DNA of 64,000 nt from Anaerolinea thermophila (GTDB lineage Bacteria > Chloroflexota > Anaerolineae > Anaerolineales > Anaerolineaceae), in the NCBI RefSeq assembly GCF_020723905.1, contig NZ_DYHZ01000005.1:248001-312000 (forward strand), in the 5' to 3' direction. Position numbers and translations under genes: made by a program. A model generated the notes under the pieces. That model was not told the origin of the DNA. It did no database searches and saw nothing but the letters and a program-made list of their open reading frames with translations. Below are positions 18,035 through 25,856 of this stretch, piece by piece (within the stretch, counting starts at the first letter, position 1; each line of letters opens with the position of its first letter).

Positions 18035-19741
18035 TTATTCAATTCCGATGATAAACTGGTAGTGGGGTTGCCCCCCTTCCTTCAGTTCCAGCTCCTGTTG
18101 AGGATATTTCTCCCGTACCAGGTCTGCAATTCGATTGGCTTCGGTGTGACTGATGTTTTCACCATAAAACATGGTAATCAAATCGTATTCACCAGCCTGA
18201 GCCTTCTCAAGAAGTTGTAAGCAGGCATCTTCAATGGTATTGCTGGAGACTACAAGGGTTCCATCCAGCAAACCAATCACAGCCCCTTCCTGCACGTCAA
18301 CGCCATTCAGATTGACAGAACGGGTAGCCGTAGTAATTTCACCTGTTCGCACTTCTGTGATGGCTTCTTTCATTTCCTCGACCAGTTCACTTAAGTCTCC
18401 CTCAGGGTTATATCGGAACATTGCTGCCAATCCCTGGGGGACACTTCGGCTGGGGATGACTTCTACTTTTTTCACGGTTACACTGGCAGCGTTTTGGGCA
18501 GCCAGAATGATGTTTTTGTTGTTGGGTAAAATGATGATCTTATCTGTGGGCAAATTTTCAAACGCATTAAGGATTTGTTCTGTACTTGGATTCATAGTTT
18601 GCCCGCCCTCAACAATGGCAGAAACGCCAAGGCTGGCAAACACTCGGGAAATTCCTGGGCCGGGGGATACAGCAACCACGGCAACTTGATCCGGTTGAAC
18701 GGTAGCCAGTTCTAAGCGGGGCGCTTCCACTGTAGCGGGGGTTCTACCTCCCATTTGCTCCAGAAGGTTTTCCATGGCGATTTTACTCCATACGCCAATC
18801 TTTGAAATATATTGAATGGGATCATACTGGCGTTCCTGGCTTACATGAATATGCATGCGGTACATTCCATCGCCCTCACCAACCTGTATGGAAGTTCCCA
18901 TTTCACTGAGGTCGGCGTAAAATCGTTCCAGGTTTAATGGTTGATGAGGTCTGAAGTCAATGACCACCTCAACTTCTTGCCCGGGCTCAATTTCCTCCAC
19001 TGTCTGTTCAATCTGCATCATGGATAGGGGTTGTACTATATTTAAATTGGTGTCCAAAGGTTGCCCGTTGATGTAACGCAACATTCCCTCCAGAATATAA
19101 AACAGACCTTTCCCCCCTGAGTCGACAACGCCGGCCTGTTTGAGAATTGGGAGCAATTCTGGAGTCTTTTTAACTGATTCGTTGGCGGCTTCGACAACTG
19201 CTTCAAGGATTTCTTTCAAGTCGCTGGTCCGTTCCCTGGCTTTTCGAGCCGCTTCTGCAGCATCTTTCGCCACGGTTAAAATTGTGCCTTCGACTGGGCG
19301 CACCACCCCTTTATAAGCGGTATTCTGCCCCTCAAGCATCGCGGCAACAAACAGATCCGCGTTCATCGTCTCATAGTTATCCAGAGCACGGGCAAAGCCG
19401 CGCCAGATTTGAGAAAGGATCACGCCGGAATTCCCTCTTGCTCCCATCAGAGCGCCTTGAGCAATGGCTTTAGCCATTTTTCCAATATTGGTTTCGCCCG
19501 ACGTTGCTACCTCACTGTAAGCGGCTTGCATTGTCAACAACATATTGGTACCAGTATCACCATCAGGCACAGGAAACACATTTAAGGCATTTACTACCTG
19601 CTGGTTAGTTTTCAACCAGGTCATCCCTGCGATCAGTAATTCCTTCAACTTTTGCCCATCAATCCGGCTATCTGAGGACTTTTCCTGAAGATTCGAATCG
19701 CTATGATGAGGATGAGTCGTATTTAATTCATCTATGGACAT
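18035..19741 (-). CDS. DAK2-domain kinase, FakA-like
   Basis: Residues about 30-220 form the DhaL/DAK2 nucleotide-binding domain with NVFPVPDGDTGTNML, where the aspartates bind two Mg ions with ATP. A middle domain and a C-terminal DegV-like domain follow, the FakA layout. It probably phosphorylates the fatty acid bound to the DegV-family partner encoded next. I use ATG 19741, giving 568 residues. A TTG at 19777 overlaps the Asp23 gene stop as TTGA and would add 12 residues; neither start has a good ribosome site. Asp23-DAK2-DegV-recG order is common in Gram-positive-like genomes. Confidence 0.88.
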   Translation of the reverse strand: MSIDELNTTHPHHSDSNLQEKSSDSRIDGQKLKELLIAGMTWLKTNQQVVNALNVFPVPDGDTGTNMLLTMQAAYSEVATSGETNIGKMAKAIAQGALMGARGNSGVILSQIWRGFARALDNYETMNADLFVAAMLEGQNTAYKGVVRPVEGTILTVAKDAAEAARKARERTSDLKEILEAVVEAANESVKKTPELLPILKQAGVVDSGGKGLFYILEGMLRYINGQPLDTNLNIVQPLSMMQIEQTVEEIEPGQEVEVVIDFRPHQPLNLERFYADLSEMGTSIQVGEGDGMYRMHIHVSQERQYDPIQYISKIGVWSKIAMENLLEQMGGRTPATVEAPRLELATVQPDQVAVVAVSPGPGISRVFASLGVSAIVEGGQTMNPSTEQILNAFENLPTDKIIILPNNKNIILAAQNAASVTVKKVEVIPSRSVPQGLAAMFRYNPEGDLSELVEEMKEAITEVRTGEITTATRSVNLNGVDVQEGAVIGLLDGTLVVSSNTIEDACLQLLEKAQAGEYDLITMFYGENISHTEANRIADLVREKYPQQELELKEGGQPHYQFIIGIE

Positions 19742-19773
19742 AAAACACTCAATATCTTCCCTTCGCCTGAAAC

Positions 19774-20127
19774 TCAATCCGGATTGCTTACTCGTAAACC
19801 ACGGACGTGTACATTCACTTGACTCACCGGAATACCAATTGCTTTTTCAACTTGATAGCGAACATTATCCGCTACACTCGAAGCCACCATTTTAATACGA
19901 GTTCCGTATTCTACAATGATATAAAGGTCAATCTGAATAGAATTGTTAACATAACGAACGTCAACGCCAAGGGTAGGGTCTTTTACCAAGACTTGAGCCA
20001 GACCTTCTGCAAGGTTTTTTGCGGCAAATCCAACCACTCCGTAAGAGGACAAAGCAGCCTGGTATGCGACCGTGGCAATTGCCCGATAACTGACATAAAT
20101 ATTTCCTAATGGATTACTGTCCTTCAT
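19774..20127 (-). CDS. Asp23/Gls24-family protein
   Basis: A 117-residue alkaline-shock-protein 23 family member. Family strand pattern: GNIYVSYRAIATVAYQAA at the N-terminus, VDVRYVNNSIQIDLYIIVEYG in the centre, and VNVHVRGLRV near the end. In Firmicutes these proteins concern envelope stress and often accompany the DAK2/DegV genes, as here. The ATG has AAAGGG eight bases upstream. Divergent from rpmB. Confidence 0.9.
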   Translation of the reverse strand: MKDSNPLGNIYVSYRAIATVAYQAALSSYGVVGFAAKNLAEGLAQVLVKDPTLGVDVRYVNNSIQIDLYIIVEYGTRIKMVASSVADNVRYQVEKAIGIPVSQVNVHVRGLRVSNPD

Positions 20128-20158
20128 ATGTGACCCTTTTGAGTTAATAACCCGATTC

Positions 20159-20187
20159 TTGTATTTCGATACGAGGTGTGGTAAAAT
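20159..20187 (+). promoter_or_regulatory. Extended -10 promoter for rpmB
   Basis: TTGTAT (20159-20164), a 17-base spacer and TAAAAT (20182-20187) with TG one base before the -10. It lies 62 bases before the ATG. Confidence 0.65.
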
Positions 20188-20249
20188 TTTCGCTCGTTGA
20201 GTTTTGAAACACTCCAGGCAACCTGGCGCAAGGAAGAAAGGAATTGACT

Positions 20250-20432
20250 ATGGCTAAATGTGAAAATTGCGGCAAGAAAACTGTATTTGGACATCGTCGG
20301 AGCTTCTCGATGCGTGCGACTAACCGGGCTTTTCGTCCCAATTTGCAGAAAGTTCTGGTGATTGAAAATGGTCGAAAGGTCCATAAAGTCCTGTGCACAA
20401 AATGCATCCGTACAATGGTCAAAGCAGCCTGA
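20250..20432 (+). CDS. rpmB: 50S ribosomal protein L28
   Basis: A 60-residue large-subunit ribosomal protein. It carries two CxxC pairs (CENC near residues 4-7 and CTKC near 50-53), the zinc-binding C+ form of L28. The conserved KTVFGHRRSFSMRATNRAF stretch and LQKVLVIENGR are clear. I start at ATG 20250 with AAAGGA seven bases upstream; an upstream TTG at 20244 lies inside the ribosome site. It is a single gene with its own promoter and terminator. Confidence 0.95.
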   Translation: MAKCENCGKKTVFGHRRSFSMRATNRAFRPNLQKVLVIENGRKVHKVLCTKCIRTMVKAA

Positions 20433-20460
20433 TTTTACCTTCTTTTTCTTTGTTTGTGCA

Positions 20461-20494
20461 AAAATCGCGGCAATGGCGCCGTGATTTTTGTTTA
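20461..20494 (+). terminator. Rho-independent terminator after rpmB
   Basis: Twelve-base stem (20461-20472 with 20479-20490, one mismatch). A-run and T-run are part of the stem ends, so it can also act for the convergent rpe gene, which ends at 20492. Confidence 0.8.
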
Positions 20495-21154
20495 ACTTAC
20501 ACTTTCCCGTAATGCCTTTACTCCAGCGGAAATGCCGTTCGGGTGCTTAAAAATGGCTGTAGCCGAAACAATGACCCTCGCTCCCGCCGAATACACCAGC
20601 GGCAGAGTGTTCTGGTCAATTCCACCATCTACCTGAATAGCGGCTTTGCTACGGGCATGTTCTACCATCGAATGCACTTTGCTGATTTTGGGAAGTACCT
20701 CTGGCAAAAAAGTCTGTCCAGAAAAGCCTGGATTTACTGTCATCACCAGAATCAAATCGACATGACTGACTACTTCTTCCAGCCAGGATGCAGGCGTTCC
20801 CGGGTTCAACACGACACCTGCTTCACAACCTGAAGCATGAATGGTTTGAATCGTGCGGTGAATGTGAGGACAGGTTTCAATCTGGACGGAAAGACGATGC
20901 GCTCCAGCCTCTGCATACCAGGGGATCATTCGGTCCGGATTCTCAACCATAAGATGAACATCAAGGGGCAGGTGGGTAATCTTCTTCAACGTAGATACAA
21001 TAAATGGCCCCATGGTCAGATTGGGGACAAAATGACCATCCATGACATCTACATGAATCTCATCGACGCCCGCGTCTTCAAGTTGTTTTATCTGATCCGC
21101 CAGATAGCGGAAATCTGCCGAAAGTACTGAAGCGCACAACCGGAAAACGTTCAC
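20492..21154 (-). CDS. rpe: Ribulose-phosphate 3-epimerase
   Basis: Interconverts ribulose 5-phosphate and xylulose 5-phosphate in the pentose phosphate pathway. A TIM barrel of about 220 residues. Signatures: ASVLSADF with the first-strand Ser, DVMDGHFVPN with metal-binding Asp, HLMVENP with metal-binding His, VNPGFSGQTF, and QVDGGI. I prefer GTG 21154, which overlaps the kinase stop as GTGA and has a GGGTGGG site upstream; a GTG nine bases earlier is possible. Translational coupling to the kinase gene is likely. Confidence 0.93.
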   Translation of the reverse strand: MNVFRLCASVLSADFRYLADQIKQLEDAGVDEIHVDVMDGHFVPNLTMGPFIVSTLKKITHLPLDVHLMVENPDRMIPWYAEAGAHRLSVQIETCPHIHRTIQTIHASGCEAGVVLNPGTPASWLEEVVSHVDLILVMTVNPGFSGQTFLPEVLPKISKVHSMVEHARSKAAIQVDGGIDQNTLPLVYSAGARVIVSATAIFKHPNGISAGVKALRESVS

Positions 21155-22251
21155 TTGACCCACCCAAGCACATTAAGGATATATGAATAAAATGGTAACA
21201 ACCCAACTCCAAGAACGAGAGCAATAATGGCGAGCACAATAATATCTGGTGTGAATAAGGTGGATGAAGAGGAGCGTAAAGCCTCAGATGGGGAAGGTTT
21301 TGATTTTGGTGGGGTATATTCTGCAGGGATGCTGGCTGATGATGGAGAAGCCTGTGGAGGGGTAGTATTGCTCCGTGGGGTTGTGCTTACAACCCGGTTT
21401 TGGGGGGCAGCAAATTCAAGCCCTTCAAGCATGCGTGCAAGAATATCTGCATTCCTAAACCTTTGCCGGGGGTCTTTAGACAGGAGTACGAGCAGAATTT
21501 CTTCCAATTTTTCAGGAATATCCCTATTCAGGTGCCTTGGTGGAATTGGACGAATATTTGGATCACGGTGCTGTCGGGCTAAATCGGCTGGGGTTTTTCC
21601 GGTGTATGGTAATTGCCCTGTAAGCATTTCATAAAAAACAACCCCTAACGAATACACATCACTGTATGGCATGGGGGGCTGCCCTGATGCCTGCTCTGGA
21701 GAGAAATATTGAGGAGAACCCCAAATTTCATCCGCCGTTTCATCTGGATGAATACTGGCGATGGCACGCGCAATACCAAAGTCTGTCACTTTCAGATGAC
21801 CATCTTTAGTAACAAGCATGTTGTGGGGTTTTACATCACAGTGAACTACTCTTGCACGGTGAGCATACCCCACACCTTTGGCAGCCTGGATCATTAATGG
21901 CAATGCTTCATGGAGTTCAAAGACACCTTTTTGTCGAATCAGATCTTTAAGGTTCTGCCCTTCAATGTATTCCATTACAATAAACAGGCGCCCGGAATCG
22001 TAACCAATATCATAAATGGTGACGATGTTTGGGTGTGAAAGGTTTGCCGCAGCGCGGGCTTCTCTGCGGAATTGCTCTTGAAAGGCTTGATTTCCTGAAT
22101 ATTTTGGGCGTAATAGTTTGATGGCAACCGTTCGTTCCAGCATGCGATCCCTGGCACGATAGACGACAGCCATACCGCCAGAGCCAATTGTCTCTTCAAG
22201 CACATAACGGTTTTGGAGCATTGGCGTGGTTGTTGAGTTTGCAGTTCCCAT
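21151..22251 (-). CDS. PknB-like Ser/Thr protein kinase, non-RD type, C-terminal membrane anchor
   Basis: A 366-residue Hanks-type kinase. Gly loop GSGGMAVVYRAR near residues 22-33, Lys in VAIKLLRP, catalytic loop HCDVKPHNML, DFGIAR and SPEQASG of the activation segment. The usual Arg before the catalytic Asp is Cys (HCD, not HRD), a non-RD kinase that may not depend on activation-loop phosphorylation. A Pro/Ser/Thr-rich linker (about 275-330) leads to one C-terminal transmembrane helix (IIVLAIIALVLGVGLLPFYS) with almost no extracellular tail, so it has no PASTA sensor domain. No partner PP2C lies next to it; the nearest is at 27.8 kb. Confidence 0.9.
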   Translation of the reverse strand: MGTANSTTTPMLQNRYVLEETIGSGGMAVVYRARDRMLERTVAIKLLRPKYSGNQAFQEQFRREARAAANLSHPNIVTIYDIGYDSGRLFIVMEYIEGQNLKDLIRQKGVFELHEALPLMIQAAKGVGYAHRARVVHCDVKPHNMLVTKDGHLKVTDFGIARAIASIHPDETADEIWGSPQYFSPEQASGQPPMPYSDVYSLGVVFYEMLTGQLPYTGKTPADLARQHRDPNIRPIPPRHLNRDIPEKLEEILLVLLSKDPRQRFRNADILARMLEGLEFAAPQNRVVSTTPRSNTTPPQASPSSASIPAEYTPPKSKPSPSEALRSSSSTLFTPDIIVLAIIALVLGVGLLPFYSYILNVLGWVK

Positions 22252-22257
22252 TTAGAG

Positions 22258-22270
22258 GTGATTATATCAC
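22258..22270 (-). promoter_or_regulatory. Palindrome over the -10 box of the kinase gene
   Basis: GTGAT-TAT-ATCAC is a perfect inverted repeat. On the minus strand it contains TATAAT (22266-22261), which would start transcription within a few bases of the ATG at 22251, so the mRNA may be almost leaderless. No -35 is visible. A bound protein would block the -10. Confidence 0.4.
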
Positions 22271-22327
22271 AATCAAGATTCCCACTTTTTAGTTAAGGCA
22301 TTCCAAAAATATTGGTGCGCAATCAGA

Positions 22328-22333
22328 TATAAT
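22328..22333 (+). promoter_or_regulatory. Candidate -10 box for the Ca2+/H+ exchanger gene
   Basis: TATAAT 16 bases before the ATG at 22349. The implied leader is very short. No -35 is visible. Confidence 0.35.
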
Positions 22334-22348
22334 AACCAAAATGACTGC

Positions 22349-23446
22349 ATGGGATGGCTCGATGGTATGAGAAAAATCCTTGTTCTTTTTCAAAAACCAA
22401 TTAACTGGCTCATCGTTGCTTTACCTTTTGCGTTGTTTGCAGAAATATTTCATTGGGGAGATTTCTGGATTTTTATTCTCTCCTGTATTGGGATAGTGCC
22501 TCTGGCAGGTTTGATTGGCGAAGCAACTGAGTCTCTGGCAGTCTATACCGGTCCTAAAATTGGTGGGTTGTTGAACGCCACACTCGGCAACGCAGCGGAA
22601 TTGATTATTACCCTGGTAGCCATCCAGGCGGGTCTTATTGAACTGGTCAAAGCCTCCATTACAGGATCAATTCTGGGAAACCTGCTCCTTGTACTGGGCG
22701 CTTCAATTTTTCTGGGTGGACTCAGACACGGAGTACAATCCTTTGACCGTCGCCAAGCCTCAAACCATGCCATTCTTCTCATCATCGTTGTGATTGGGTT
22801 GGCAATCCCTTCTTTGTTCAGCCATTCGATTGGTCCTGATGACAGCATTCAGGTAGAGGCATTGAGTATAGGCGTTGCCATTGTTTTGATGATTCTGTAT
22901 GCTCTGGGACTGGTTTATACTCTGAAAACCGCAAAAAGCCCAATTTCATATCCGCCAACCGAAACTCATACTCAAAACCATGGTTTCACAAAAGTCGAAG
23001 CACTGGTATTGCTGACAATTTCTACACTCGGGGTTGTTTGGCTCTCCGAGATGCTGGTAGGAGCCGTTGAACATGTCGTGAGCAATATAGGAGTCTCAGA
23101 ATTTTTCCTGGGAATTATTCTTATCCCGTTAGTTGGAAATGTGGCGGAGCACCTTGTCGCCGTTCAGGTCGCCCTTAAAAATCAGATGGAGTTGAGTGTG
23201 GAAATTGCAGTCTCCTCCAGTTTGCAAATCGCTCTTTTTGTGGCACCTGTACTGGTTTTTGTCAGTCTCTTAATGGGAAATCCACTCACATTGATATTCA
23301 ATCAGTTTGAGTTGATTGCTCTTATTGCAGCGGTTGTTGTTGCCGCTCTCGTGTCTTCTGATGGAGAATCGAACTGGCTGGAAGGCGTGGCATTGATTGG
23401 CGTTTATCTCATTTTGGGTGTTGGATTCTTCTTGTTGCCTTCATAA
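22349..23446 (+). CDS. Calcium/proton exchanger (CaCA superfamily, CAX type)
   Basis: A 365-residue inner-membrane antiporter with about ten to eleven transmembrane helices. The two alpha repeats are obvious: GGLLNATLGNAAELIITLVAI in the first half and the matching IILIPLVGNVAEHLVAVQVA in the second, each with the conserved Glu. A Gly-Glu-rich loop separates the halves. It exports Ca2+ in exchange for H+. A second ATG at residue 7 is possible because no clear ribosome site precedes the first. The SH3-domain protein starts four bases after its stop. Confidence 0.92.
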   Translation: MGWLDGMRKILVLFQKPINWLIVALPFALFAEIFHWGDFWIFILSCIGIVPLAGLIGEATESLAVYTGPKIGGLLNATLGNAAELIITLVAIQAGLIELVKASITGSILGNLLLVLGASIFLGGLRHGVQSFDRRQASNHAILLIIVVIGLAIPSLFSHSIGPDDSIQVEALSIGVAIVLMILYALGLVYTLKTAKSPISYPPTETHTQNHGFTKVEALVLLTISTLGVVWLSEMLVGAVEHVVSNIGVSEFFLGIILIPLVGNVAEHLVAVQVALKNQMELSVEIAVSSSLQIALFVAPVLVFVSLLMGNPLTLIFNQFELIALIAAVVVAALVSSDGESNWLEGVALIGVYLILGVGFFLLPS

Positions 23447-23450
23447 CACC

Positions 23451-23948
23451 ATGAAACGGTTTTCAGGTTTTTCTGTTACTCCCTGGATGCTCATTGGCGC
23501 AATTGGTGTTGCCGGAATCCTGTCACTTTTCCTGGTTGCAGGGTTAAGTTTTCTTGCTCAACGATGGGCATCACATCAAAATACTTCACAGAAAGCCATA
23601 TTGACGGTCATTCCTGCTCCAACAGTGACTCCAACTCCACTATTTATAATTACAGAGACGCCAGAAATTGCCAGCGTAGAGATCAATGGAATCAGTATTG
23701 GGGTATATGTTCAAATCTCCGGTACCGGGGGAGACGGGTTAAGATTGCGCTCAGGACCAGGCAAGGAGTTTCCTCCCCTTTTCCTGGGTTATGAATCTGA
23801 AGTATTTGAGGTGAAAGACGGTCCGAAATTTTCGGACGGTATTACATGGTGGTATCTGGTTGCCCCATACGATCAAACTCGAAGTGGTTGGGCGGCATCA
23901 GATTATCTAAAACTGGTGACGGTAGAATTGGAGAAACCTTCCCAATGA
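23451..23948 (+). CDS. Membrane-anchored SH3-domain protein
   Basis: A 165-residue protein with one N-terminal transmembrane helix (residues about 10-33), a Pro/Thr-rich linker, and a bacterial SH3b domain from about residue 80 (GLRLRSGPGKEFPPLFLGYE and WWYLVAPYDQTRSGWAASDYL). SH3b domains outside the membrane often bind cell-wall peptides. I start at ATG 23451, after the exchanger stop; longer readings run into the exchanger gene. Its stop overlaps the DUF971 start as ATGA. Confidence 0.8.
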   Translation: MKRFSGFSVTPWMLIGAIGVAGILSLFLVAGLSFLAQRWASHQNTSQKAILTVIPAPTVTPTPLFIITETPEIASVEINGISIGVYVQISGTGGDGLRLRSGPGKEFPPLFLGYESEVFEVKDGPKFSDGITWWYLVAPYDQTRSGWAASDYLKLVTVELEKPSQ

Positions 23949-24316
23949 ATCAAACAGAATTTCCCCAAAGAATTACTCTTAACAAGAAAGAAAATTTCCT
24001 TGAAATTCTCTGGCAAGACGGGCATCTCAGTCAATACCCTCTTCCACTCTTGCGCGCGGCATGTCCCTGTGCTACCTGTCGGGGAGGTCACGAGAACATG
24101 CGTTCCGAACCAGACCCTATGGTTTTTGCAGTAAAACTTTCTGATTCCCCTGCTACCAGGATTGATCAGATTGAAGCAACCGGACAATATGCAATAACCA
24201 TCCACTGGCAGGATGGTCATCATTACGGGATTTACACCTGGCATTATTTGCGTGCCTTATGTCCATGTTCTGAATGCCGGGGAATTATTCACGGGGAAGA
24301 CACGCCTTCTTCTTGA
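23945..24316 (+). CDS. DUF971 (GBBH-like) domain protein
   Basis: A 123-residue protein with DUF971, the domain related to the N-terminus of gamma-butyrobetaine hydroxylase. Two CPC motifs, ACPCATCRG and LCPCSECRG, suggest metal binding. DUF971 proteins accompany iron-sulfur carrier genes such as ApbC/Mrp in other genomes; none is next to it here. The start overlaps the previous stop by four bases. Its 3' end overlaps the convergent purB by 28 bases. Confidence 0.85.
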   Translation: MNQTEFPQRITLNKKENFLEILWQDGHLSQYPLPLLRAACPCATCRGGHENMRSEPDPMVFAVKLSDSPATRIDQIEATGQYAITIHWQDGHHYGIYTWHYLRALCPCSECRGIIHGEDTPSS

Positions 24317-25701
24317 AGGTATTTTTCAATCGTTTCCGCCAGTTGTCTGGCTCGCACTGGAGCAATGCCAGTGTAACTCTCAATATTTTGACACGCCAGA
24401 ATTTCTTCCGGGCTAAGGAATTTTATCAGTCTTTCATCGGAAATAAAAAGATTGAAAAGAGGGTTAGGGGCTCCCGAAAGCACTGCAGACCACGCCTTCA
24501 TGGAGTGTTCCCGGATAATTTCATGCATTTCCTGGCGGTTTGCCCCTTTCTGGACCAGTTTCATCAGCAGTTGCTCGCTTGCAGAAAAGGGAGCAAATGT
24601 CTGAAGGTTTCGCTGGATAACATTGAAATTAACTTTCAGCCCTTTGAGAATCCTTATAGAAGTCAATAAAATCTCATCGGTGATGAGAAAGGCTTCTGGA
24701 AGGATGGAGCGACGATTGGCACTATCATCCAAGGTCCGTTCCAGTAGTGAATGAGAGGCATTCTCCCACGCAACTTGTGGCAGCGATGCCAGTAAACGAG
24801 CCAATGAATCAATTTTTTCAGCCTGGATGGGGTTGCGTTTGAAGGGCATGGCAGAAGACCCAACCTGTTTTTCACTGAATGGTTCGCTCCATTCCCCAAA
24901 CAATGGAGATTGAAGAATTCGGAGATCAAAAGCAAATTTGTACAACGTAGATCCCAATCCAGCCAGAGAAGAGAGAACCTGATAGTCCTGGATTCGAGGG
25001 TAGGTCTGGGTGGTTACTGAAAAGAAAGGTACCCCTAATTCGGTACTCATGCGCTGTTCAAAACGATCAAATTTGTCTATCCCGAAAAGTTCAACGTATG
25101 AAGAAGCAGAACCAACGGCACCTTTAAATCCTTTTCCGCGAATCTCATTTTTGAGTTTGTTCAGAATCTGGCTGTGAAACAACAGGTCTTGGGCAAAACC
25201 TGCCAGACGATATCCCAGTGTAGTGGGTTCTGCTGGTTGTAAATGGGTGAAGGCAAGGGTTGGGGTATCTGCATAAAGACGTATATTCTGTGCACTTAGG
25301 GCGAGTAATTCATTAACCTTCCTGATAAGAATATCGAAAGATTCTTTAAGTCGAATGGCTTCGGCATTATCCTCAATATCCATTGAGGTTGCACCAACAT
25401 GGAGATATCCTCCTGCGTTAGGACATTGCTCGGCAAAACACTGAAGTTCTGCCATCAGATCGTGGTGGATTTGTCTCTCGATTTCCAGGGAACGTTCGAT
25501 ATTGATTTGATTTTGCTTTTCTTCCAATTCCGCAAGAATTTCCGGGGAAAATAATCCACACTCTGCTTGAACTCTGGCAAGGCATACCCAAATTTTTCGC
25601 CAGAGCATTCTTTTGTGTTCTTCACTCCAAATAGCGCGCATTTCGGGGCTGGCGTATCGCCAGCTGAAGGGGGATTGGTAAAGTGTATAATTAGTTAACA
25701 T
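24289..25701 (-). CDS. purB: Adenylosuccinate lyase
   Basis: Cleaves SAICAR and adenylosuccinate, two steps of purine synthesis, in the cytoplasm. The 470-residue protein has the fumarase/aspartase signature GSSAMPFKRNPIQAEKI with the mobile catalytic Ser, the catalytic His region AFTHLQPAEPTTLG, and the ATSMDIEDN block. I chose ATG 25701, with GGATGG about seven bases upstream; a TTG at 25716 adds five residues and has no ribosome site. Confidence 0.93.
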   Translation of the reverse strand: MLTNYTLYQSPFSWRYASPEMRAIWSEEHKRMLWRKIWVCLARVQAECGLFSPEILAELEEKQNQINIERSLEIERQIHHDLMAELQCFAEQCPNAGGYLHVGATSMDIEDNAEAIRLKESFDILIRKVNELLALSAQNIRLYADTPTLAFTHLQPAEPTTLGYRLAGFAQDLLFHSQILNKLKNEIRGKGFKGAVGSASSYVELFGIDKFDRFEQRMSTELGVPFFSVTTQTYPRIQDYQVLSSLAGLGSTLYKFAFDLRILQSPLFGEWSEPFSEKQVGSSAMPFKRNPIQAEKIDSLARLLASLPQVAWENASHSLLERTLDDSANRRSILPEAFLITDEILLTSIRILKGLKVNFNVIQRNLQTFAPFSASEQLLMKLVQKGANRQEMHEIIREHSMKAWSAVLSGAPNPLFNLFISDERLIKFLSPEEILACQNIESYTGIAPVRARQLAETIEKYLQEEGVSSP

Positions 25702-25856
25702 CGTAAACCCATCCAATGGTTAGGAAATTGAAAGGTCAAAAGGTAGCATTCTGACAATCTAAAATATATAATTGCTTAACAACACAGAGCATCAGGGTGG
25801 CGATTTCTCGGATTTATTGTAACGTTAAATTGGGTAAAGAATGGGAGAGGGATTCT

